From JBGOUJ01 sp041477005 (lineage in GTDB: Bacteria; Acidobacteriota; Terriglobia; Bryobacterales; JACQDG01), in NCBI GenBank assembly GCA_041477005.1, contig JBGOUJ010000234.1, positions 1 through 10,428 on the forward strand: a stretch of DNA of 10,428 nucleotides, read 5' to 3'. Every line of letters starts with the position of its first letter. Position 1 is the stretch's first letter. The notes under the pieces are model-generated. The model was not told the origin of the DNA. It saw only the letters and a list, made by a program, of their open reading frames with translations, and made no database searches. A program made the position numbers and the translations under genes. Below are positions 6,100 through 10,428 of the stretch, one piece after another.

Positions 6100-8205
6100 A
6101 TGGGATCTGCCCCTGGGATGAGGATTTTCATGAGCCCTCGGAGAATTGCTCCCGTTGTCGGGACGTTGCTTCTCTGCTGTTTCGCCCGCCCGGCCCGTAC
6201 CGAGTCTCACATCGACGGGAGGAACATCCGTATCGAGTTCAATGATTCGCTCCACAGCCGCGTGGTCGCCAAATTCGGGGCCAGGGAAGTAATCCTGGGC
6301 GCCTTCGCGCCTTCGGAGTCGCTTGAAGTTGGCGGCCGGGAGGTCGGCGATTTTGCCTTTCAAGACCGCAGGCAGGAGACGGTCCGGGACAAGCTCGGCT
6401 CTGGGCGCAGGGTTTCGATCACAGGGACCGCTTCCTCCCTGAGGAAAACAGTTGCCGTCACGATCTACGACGAGTTTCCCCGGATGGCCTTTTTCCAGGT
6501 CGAGTACACCAACACCGGCAGCTCGGATCTCCGCGTCAACGGCTGGACCAATAACCACTACTCGATTGCCGCCACAGCGGATGCCGGCGAACCGCCGTTC
6601 TGGTCCTATCAGAGCGGCTCCTACAAGAACCGGCCGGACTGGGTGCTGCCGCTGAAGGTGAATTTTCAGCAGGAGAATTTTCTGGGAATGAACGCCACCG
6701 ACTACGGCGGGGGCACGCCGATCGTCGATGTGTGGCGCCAGGACGCCGGTATCGGGGTGGGCCACATCGAGCTGGCTCCGAAACTGGTCTCGCTGCCGGT
6801 TGCCATGCCGGAAGCACAACGGGCCACCCTGGGCGTCAGCTTCAAGACAGCAGGGCCGGCCGCGTCAGGGACCGGCGAGCCGTTCCAGACGCTAAAGCCC
6901 GGCGCCACGCTGAAGACCTTTCGCACGTTCGTCGCCGTGCACCAGGGCGACTACTTCGAGACCCTGCGGGAATACAGCCGCGTGATGGCGAAGCAGGGAG
7001 TCGCGTTCCAGCCGGCGCCGGAAAGCGCCTTCGGACCCATCTGGTGCGCCTGGGGGTACGGCAGGCCGTTTACACCCAGCCAGATCTACAACGCTTTGCC
7101 GGTTGTGAAGAAGATCGGATTCACCTGGGTTACCGTAGACGACGGCTGGCAGACTGCCGAAGGCGACTGGTTCCTCGAGCCGAAGAAGTTTCCCAACGGC
7201 GATGCCGACATGAAGGCGTTGGTCGACAAGATCCACGCCGAGGGCTTCCGGGCCCAGCTCTGGTGGGCGCCGCTGGCGAGCAAGCCTGATACCGAGCTGC
7301 TCAAGAATCACTCCGAGCAGGTATTGCTGAACGCCGACGGCTCGAAGCAGAAGATCTCGTATTGGAATGATTGGTATCTGTGCCCCGCCGACCCGAACGT
7401 GGTGGAATACCACCGCAAACTGGTGGTGAAGATCATCAAGGACTGGGGCTACGACGGCCTGAAGCTGGACGGACAGCACATGAACGGCGTACCGCCCTGC
7501 TACAACCCGGCCCACAAGCATGCCCGCCCGGAAGAGTCGGTCGAGGCGCTCCCGGCGTTCTTCAAGGCGATTTACGACGCGGCGCGGAGCATCAAGCCGG
7601 ACTCCGTGATCGAGTGGTGCCCGTGCGGCACGGCGTTCTCGTTCTTCACGCTGCCTTACTTGAACATGAGCGTGGCTTCAGATCCGCGAGGCTCGTTCCA
7701 GGTTCGCTCCAAGGGCAAGACCGTCAAAGCCCTGCACGGCGATTCGATCGCCTACTTCGGCGACCACGTGGAATTGAGCACCGGCCGCGACGACTTTGCC
7801 TCGACGGTGGGGATCGGGGGCGTGGTGGGGACCAACTTCACGTGGCCGCCCGGCTCGGCCGCGCGCAATCGGCTCGACCTGACGCCGGACAAGGAGCAGG
7901 TCTGGGCGAAATGGATCGGCCTCTACAAGGAGAAGATGCTGTCGCGCGGGGAGTATCTGGGTGCGCTCTACGATATCGGTTTTGATCGGCCGGAAGCCCA
8001 CGCGATCCGGAAGGCAGCCAATATGTACTATGCCTTCTACGCGCCGGAGTGGAACGGACGGGTGGAGTTGCGAGGCCTGGGGAACCGCCGCTATCGAGTG
8101 ACGGACTACGAAAACGGAAAGGACCTGGGAACCGTTCGCGGCCCGGCGGCGACCATCGAGGCGCCATTCCAGAAGCACCTGTTACTCGAAGCGAAACCGG
8201 AGTAG
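6100..8205 (+). CDS. Exported alpha-galactosidase, glycoside hydrolase family 36-like
   Basis: A clan GH-D retaining alpha-galactosidase, expected to cleave terminal alpha-galactosyl residues from oligosaccharides, glycans or galactolipids outside the cytoplasm. From the ATG at 6100 it has 701 residues, a normal GH36 length. The signal peptide (MSPRR followed by IAPVVGTLLLCCFA) fits starts at 6100, 6118 or 6130. An N-terminal beta-sandwich leads into the barrel at about residue 310 (GPIWCAWGYG). D347-D348 in VDDGWQ are the substrate-binding acids of the first strands. D457 in GLKLDGQ is the likely nucleophile and D528 in ASDPRG the likely acid/base. The C-terminal domain (about 620-701) is beta-rich. 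The KLDGQ form is closer to the raffinose-synthase/TmGalA branches than to the KWDMNR form of E. coli-type enzymes, so another alpha-galactosyl or N-acetylgalactosaminyl specificity is possible. It begins 38 bases after the lipoprotein gene, and a GTG at 6058 even overlaps that gene's stop, so the two are probably co-transcribed. Confidence 0.85.
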   Translation: MGSAPGMRIFMSPRRIAPVVGTLLLCCFARPARTESHIDGRNIRIEFNDSLHSRVVAKFGAREVILGAFAPSESLEVGGREVGDFAFQDRRQETVRDKLGSGRRVSITGTASSLRKTVAVTIYDEFPRMAFFQVEYTNTGSSDLRVNGWTNNHYSIAATADAGEPPFWSYQSGSYKNRPDWVLPLKVNFQQENFLGMNATDYGGGTPIVDVWRQDAGIGVGHIELAPKLVSLPVAMPEAQRATLGVSFKTAGPAASGTGEPFQTLKPGATLKTFRTFVAVHQGDYFETLREYSRVMAKQGVAFQPAPESAFGPIWCAWGYGRPFTPSQIYNALPVVKKIGFTWVTVDDGWQTAEGDWFLEPKKFPNGDADMKALVDKIHAEGFRAQLWWAPLASKPDTELLKNHSEQVLLNADGSKQKISYWNDWYLCPADPNVVEYHRKLVVKIIKDWGYDGLKLDGQHMNGVPPCYNPAHKHARPEESVEALPAFFKAIYDAARSIKPDSVIEWCPCGTAFSFFTLPYLNMSVASDPRGSFQVRSKGKTVKALHGDSIAYFGDHVELSTGRDDFASTVGIGGVVGTNFTWPPGSAARNRLDLTPDKEQVWAKWIGLYKEKMLSRGEYLGALYDIGFDRPEAHAIRKAANMYYAFYAPEWNGRVELRGLGNRRYRVTDYENGKDLGTVRGPAATIEAPFQKHLLLEAKPE

Positions 8206-8283
8206 AGCCCCTGCGGAAACGTCCCTCCTGTTACGTCTCGTACAATACGGTGACAGAGGCCTCGAGGCTGATGACGGGGCGCG

Positions 8284-8303
8284 GGCTTCAGCCGGCTTCA
8301 GCC
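8284..8303. repeat. Tandem decamer GGCTTCAGCC x2
   Basis: Two perfect adjacent copies of GGCTTCAGCC. Each is itself a small dyad (GGCT, centre TC, AGCC). They lie immediately before the first large palindrome, whose centre is also TC. Confidence 0.6.
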
Positions 8304-8307
8304 TGCC

Positions 8308-8370
8308 GGGTCGAGACTCGTCTCGACCCTTGTCCCGCGGACCACCGGGCGTCGAGACGAGTCTCGACGC
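8308..8370. repeat. Paired inverted palindromes (REPIN-like)
   Basis: The first palindrome, 8308-8329, has perfect 10-base arms GGGTCGAGAC and GTCTCGACCC around a TC centre. The second, 8349-8370, has perfect arms GCGTCGAGAC and GTCTCGACGC around a GA centre. Their 18-base cores (8310-8327 and 8351-8368) are exact reverse complements of each other, with 19 bases between the full palindromes. They can fold as two separate hairpins or as one long cruciform. Two inverted REP-like hairpins with a short spacer are the defining shape of a REPIN. A regulator binding pair or a transcription-end structure is an alternative; no T-run follows. Confidence 0.65.
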
Positions 8371-8389
8371 GGCACGCAAGAGTGTTTCC

Positions 8390-8406
8390 ATGGGCCTGCG
8401 GCCCAT
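8390..8406. repeat. Hairpin ATGGGCC-TGC-GGCCCAT
   Basis: A perfect 7-base-pair stem with a 3-base loop, 20 bases after the paired palindromes. It is GC-rich and stable but is not followed by a T-run, so it is probably part of the repeat element rather than an intrinsic terminator. Confidence 0.5.
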
Positions 8407-8438
8407 CCATAAGGACGAAAACCGCTCCAGCAGCGCCG

Positions 8439-8459
8439 ATTTGGCGAACATTTGGCGAA
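8439..8459. repeat. Direct repeat ATTTGGCGAA x2
   Basis: Two perfect copies of ATTTGGCGAA at 8439-8448 and 8450-8459, one base apart, giving an 11-base period, close to one helical turn. The spacing would place two bound proteins on the same face of the DNA, but it may equally be slippage within a repeat element. Confidence 0.4.
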
Positions 8460-8484
8460 GGGCAGGGGCGGCTTTCGACGGTGC

Positions 8485-8503
8485 GTGCGCCACGTCGGCG
8501 CAC
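8485..8503. repeat. Hairpin GTGCGCC-ACGTC-GGCGCAC
   Basis: A perfect 7-base-pair stem with a 5-base loop, about 80 bases upstream of the bshA start. No T-run follows on either strand. It may be the right-hand end of the repeat-rich element. Confidence 0.45.
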
Positions 8504-8544
8504 CCGTCACTGTATTGTGCGAGCCTCATTAAGACGCCGGTGTT

Positions 8545-8574
8545 TCATCTGTGTTTATCTGTGTTCATCTGTGG
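8545..8574 (+). repeat. CTGTG decamer array (3 units) abutting the bshA start
   Basis: Three 10-base units, TCATCTGTGT, TTATCTGTGT and TCATCTGTGG, run head to tail and end ten bases before the bshA ATG. From memory, strings of the ATCTGTGTTCATCTGTGGTT type recur between genes in many unrelated environmental bacteria. Here the array fills the place where a ribosome binding site should be, so it lies in the bshA leader unless the message is leaderless. Confidence 0.6.
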
Positions 8575-8584
8575 TTAACTTCCG

Positions 8585-9718
8585 ATGAAAATCGGCATTA
8601 CTTGCTACCCGACTTATGGCGGCAGCGGCATTGTGGCCACCGAGCTCGGCATGGAGCTGGCCGCGCGGGGCTATGATGTCCATTTCATCAGTTACGCCAA
8701 TCCCATCCGCCTCAACACCGAGAGCCCCCGGATTCATTACCACGAGGTAGAGGTCAGCACCTATCCGCTGTTTCAATATCCGCCCTACTGCCTGGCCCTG
8801 GCCTCCCGCATGGCCGAGGTCGCCGAGACCGCCGGCCTGGATCTGCTCCACGTCCACTACGCCATTCCCCACGCCATCAGCGCTCTGCTCGCGAAGCAGA
8901 TGCTGGAGCGCCGGGGCCGGCGGCTGCCCTTCATCACCACCCTGCATGGCACCGACATCACCCTGGTCGGCGTCGACCGCTCCTATCTGCCCATCACCCG
9001 CTTCTCGATCGAGGAGAGCGACGGCGTCACCGCCATCAGTCATTACCTGAAAGACCACACGCTCGGCGTCTTCGGCACCAAGAATGAAATCCGCGTGATC
9101 CAGAACTTCGTGAACTGCGACCTCTACCGCCACAACCCCGACCCCGAGGCCCGCGCCGTCTACGCCGCTCCCGAGGAGAAGATCCTGGTGCACCTGTCGA
9201 ACTTTCGCCCCGTCAAGCGGGTGATGGACGCGGTTCGGGTGCTGGCCCAGGTCCGCCGGGAGATACCCTGCAAGCTATTAATGATAGGTGACGGCCCGGA
9301 CCGCGGCCCCGCGGAATACCTGGCGCGGGACCTGGGCGTCGAAGCGGACGTTCTGTTTCTCGGCAAGCAGAGCCGCATCCCGGAGCTGCTGGCCATCGCC
9401 GACCTGATGCTGCTGCCGAGCGAGATGGAAGCCTTCGGCCTGGCGGCCCTGGAAGCGATGGCCTGCGGCGTCCCCGCCGTCGCCACCCGCATCGGCGGCA
9501 TCCCCGAGCTGGTCACTGACGGCGTGGACGGCCTGCTGGCGCCCATCGGCGACATCGACACTATGTCGTCCCACGCGCTATCGCTGCTGACCGACGCCCC
9601 CCGCCACGCCCAATTCGCCCTCGCCGCCCGCCGCACCGCCGAGACACGCTTCTGCACCACCCTGATCATTCCCCAATACGAGGAATATTACGGCCAGGTG
9701 CTGAGCCGGCAACGTTGA
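8585..9718 (+). CDS. bshA: N-acetyl-alpha-D-glucosaminyl L-malate synthase BshA
   Basis: A 377-residue family-4 glycosyltransferase that joins N-acetylglucosamine from UDP-GlcNAc to L-malate, the first step of bacillithiol synthesis, in the cytoplasm. The N-terminus KIGITCYPTYGGSGIVATEL closely matches my memory of the B. subtilis BshA start, including the glycine loop at 12-15, which also fixes the ATG at 8585. Other family marks are HGTDITLVG (121-129), LSNFRPVKR (205-212), GDGPDR (235-240) and the GT4 EX7E motif E282-E290 within SEMEAFGLAALEAMACGVP, followed by GGIPELVTDG for the nucleotide sugar. Length matches the family (about 375-380). No Shine-Dalgarno sequence precedes it; a CTGTG decamer array lies directly upstream. 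No bshB or bshC is in the window. Bacillithiol genes are known outside Firmicutes, including Acidobacteria. A related GT4 of another pathway is possible but less likely given the N-terminal match. Confidence 0.9.
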   Translation: MKIGITCYPTYGGSGIVATELGMELAARGYDVHFISYANPIRLNTESPRIHYHEVEVSTYPLFQYPPYCLALASRMAEVAETAGLDLLHVHYAIPHAISALLAKQMLERRGRRLPFITTLHGTDITLVGVDRSYLPITRFSIEESDGVTAISHYLKDHTLGVFGTKNEIRVIQNFVNCDLYRHNPDPEARAVYAAPEEKILVHLSNFRPVKRVMDAVRVLAQVRREIPCKLLMIGDGPDRGPAEYLARDLGVEADVLFLGKQSRIPELLAIADLMLLPSEMEAFGLAALEAMACGVPAVATRIGGIPELVTDGVDGLLAPIGDIDTMSSHALSLLTDAPRHAQFALAARRTAETRFCTTLIIPQYEEYYGQVLSRQR

Positions 9719-9744
9719 TCCGATGGAGAGATACCCCGCAGCCT

Positions 9745-10428
9745 TCAACCTGGCCGACTGACTCGAAGCGCTTGCAGCCGCAGTTCTGTCGCCCGGCGAA
9801 AATCCGGGTCGTGAATCTCCGCCAGGTTCACCTCCACGTTGGCCCGCGCTCCGTTCAGGGCTGCTGCGGCGAGGGCCTCGGCCACATCCAGGTCGGATTG
9901 CATAGCCGCCGGGGCGATTTCGCGAAGCCGCTGGAGCAACGCCGCCATCTTGCCAATCGCTTCCGCCACCTCGAGTGGCACGCTGGCTGCTTGCTGCAAC
10001 GCGGTCCCCACGGCCGGCTCGCGTTCCTCTTTCGGCAGCCGGTAAGCGGCGCGCACACCCTCGTAGCTTGCGGCGTCGCGCCACACGGCGCGCTCGAAAA
10101 AATCCCGCTCTTTCCGGAAGCGCTCTCCCAGATCGTGCCACTCCGAAAGCGCCGGGCCTTGCTTTGCCGCCGCGGCTTGCTGTGCCGCCGGGCCTTGCTG
10201 CACCGCCGGGCCTTGCTTCGCCGCCGGGCCTTGCTGCACCGCCGGGCCTTGCTGCACCGCCGGGCCTTGCTTCGCCGCCGCGTCTTGCTGCACCGCCGCG
10301 TCTTGCTGCACCGCCGGGTCTTGCTGTGCCGCCGGGTCTTGCTGCGCCGCCGGGACTTGCAGAGCCGCCGGGCCTTGCTGTGCCGCCGGGCCTTGCTTTG
10401 CCGCCGCGCCTTGCTGGAGCGCCGCGGC
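9745..10428 (-). CDS. Cyclodeaminase/cyclohydrolase family protein (FTCD_C-like), partial, with hexapeptide-repeat insertion
   Basis: The 3' end of a gene that runs off the right edge; 227 residues are visible and the frame is open to position 10428. The last 137 residues match the C-terminal part of the formiminotransferase-cyclodeaminase C-terminal domain family: DAASYEGVRAAYRLPK, then ASVPLEVAEAI, a PAAMQSDLDVAEAL segment and NVEVNLAEIHDPDF. Family members convert formimino-tetrahydrofolate to methenyl-tetrahydrofolate plus ammonia (histidine breakdown) or hydrolyse methenyl-tetrahydrofolate; which applies here cannot be told. The glycine-rich PGGGS helix that normally starts the domain is not in the window. 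In its place upstream lie at least fifteen six-residue repeats of the type GPAVQQ, where ordinary members have only a short loop after their second helix. A GTG at 10311 lies inside the repeat and is not a credible start. The gene is convergent with bshA, 26 bases apart. No histidine-degradation gene is visible nearby. Confidence 0.75.
   Translation of the reverse strand, partial: AAALQQGAAAKQGPAAQQGPAALQVPAAQQDPAAQQDPAVQQDAAVQQDAAAKQGPAVQQGPAVQQGPAAKQGPAVQQGPAAQQAAAAKQGPALSEWHDLGERFRKERDFFERAVWRDAASYEGVRAAYRLPKEEREPAVGTALQQAASVPLEVAEAIGKMAALLQRLREIAPAAMQSDLDVAEALAAAALNGARANVEVNLAEIHDPDFRRATELRLQALRVSRPG
10159..10428 (-). repeat. 18-bp tandem repeat array (15 visible units) encoding GPAxQQ hexapeptides
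   Basis: An in-frame 18-base repeat with consensus GGCCTTGCTGCACCGCCG on the plus strand. Read on the minus strand it encodes, from the edge inward, AAALQQ, GAAAKQ, GPAAQQ, GPAALQ, VPAAQQ, DPAAQQ, DPAVQQ, DAAVQQ, DAAAKQ, GPAVQQ twice, GPAAKQ, GPAVQQ, GPAAQQ and AAAAKQ, then GPAL joining the folded domain. The array continues past the window. Unit length stays exactly 18 bases and the frame is never broken, so the repeats are selected as protein. Variation is mostly G/D/V/A at position 1, V/A at position 4 and Q/K at position 5. Unit-number change by slippage is expected. Confidence 0.9.

Larger units (their letters stand above)
8206..8584. other. Repeat-rich intergenic region between galactosidase gene and bshA
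   Basis: I find no gene in these 379 bases. They hold instead a series of small structures, listed separately: a tandem GGCTTCAGCC pair, two 22-base palindromes in inverted orientation, a 17-base hairpin, a duplicated ATTTGGCGAA, a 19-base hairpin and a CTGTG decamer array next to bshA. Short open frames cross it on both strands but their translations follow the repeats and lack start signals. TACAAT at 8241-8246 resembles a -10 box, without a -35. No hairpin is followed by a T-run, so no terminator is assigned. The density of dyads suggests a REP/REPIN-like or MITE-derived segment. Confidence 0.6.

Noticed and set aside
5830..6819. Minus-strand open frame of 329 codons
   Set aside because: It spans the junction of two well-supported plus-strand genes and carries no recognisable domain.
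8390..8503. Intrinsic terminators at the two small hairpins
   Set aside because: Neither stem is followed by a T-run on either strand.
8049..8588. Plus-strand open frame covering the intergenic repeats
   Set aside because: It starts inside the galactosidase in another frame and its translation merely follows the palindromes and tandem repeats.
9719..9744. Bidirectional terminator between the convergent genes
   Set aside because: The 26-base gap contains no clear dyad.
9578..10141. Minus-strand open frame of 187 codons overlapping bshA and the cyclodeaminase gene
   Set aside because: It is out of frame with the cyclodeaminase domain, which has clear family matches in the other frame.
10159..10428. 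CRISPR array
   Set aside because: Units are 18 bases and directly contiguous with no spacers, and they are in frame within a protein.

Overview
The window is GC-rich bacterial chromosomal DNA with densely packed long genes. It most likely comes from an Acidobacteriota member of the Solibacter/Bryobacter kind. This is inference from gene content: a PQQ-type quinoprotein, two proteins carrying the Pirellula/Verrucomicrobium-type haem-binding domain, and a BshA-type glycosyltransferase in an organism whose other genes look Gram-negative (lipoprotein and periplasmic enzymes). No rRNA, tRNA, CRISPR array, transposase or phage gene was seen.

Layout. Positions 1-346 hold no gene I can support. A two-gene minus-strand operon follows: a di-haem cytochrome c (2047-2853), then a membrane-anchored PQQ-dependent dehydrogenase (347-2050). 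The two overlap by an ATGA. A 172-bp divergent promoter region (2854-3025) separates this operon from a plus-strand pair. The first plus-strand gene is a 1011-residue lipoprotein (3026-6061) with a sugar-dehydrogenase-like propeller, HEAT-like repeats and a C-terminal haem domain. The second is an exported GH36-type alpha-galactosidase (about 6100-8205). A 379-bp intergenic region (8206-8584) full of palindromes and short tandem repeats leads to bshA (8585-9718). Convergent to bshA, and running off the right edge, is a cyclodeaminase/cyclohydrolase-family gene (9745 to beyond 10428). Its coding sequence contains at least fifteen 18-bp tandem repeats.

How the genes may work together. The four genes from 347 to 8205 look like a cell-envelope carbohydrate-oxidation module. 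The galactosidase would release sugars, the quinoprotein and/or the propeller domain of the big lipoprotein would oxidise a sugar or alcohol, and three c-type haems in two proteins would carry electrons to the respiratory chain. The two haem proteins share the same rare haem domain and lie head to head around one promoter region, which supports co-function. The substrate is unknown. BshA points to bacillithiol synthesis and the last gene to one-carbon/folate chemistry; neither is obviously tied to the oxidation module.

The observations most worth following up are the hexapeptide-repeat insertion inside the cyclodeaminase domain, the paired palindromes between the galactosidase gene and bshA, the CTGTG decamer array in place of a ribosome binding site before bshA, and the divergent haem/quinoprotein module.
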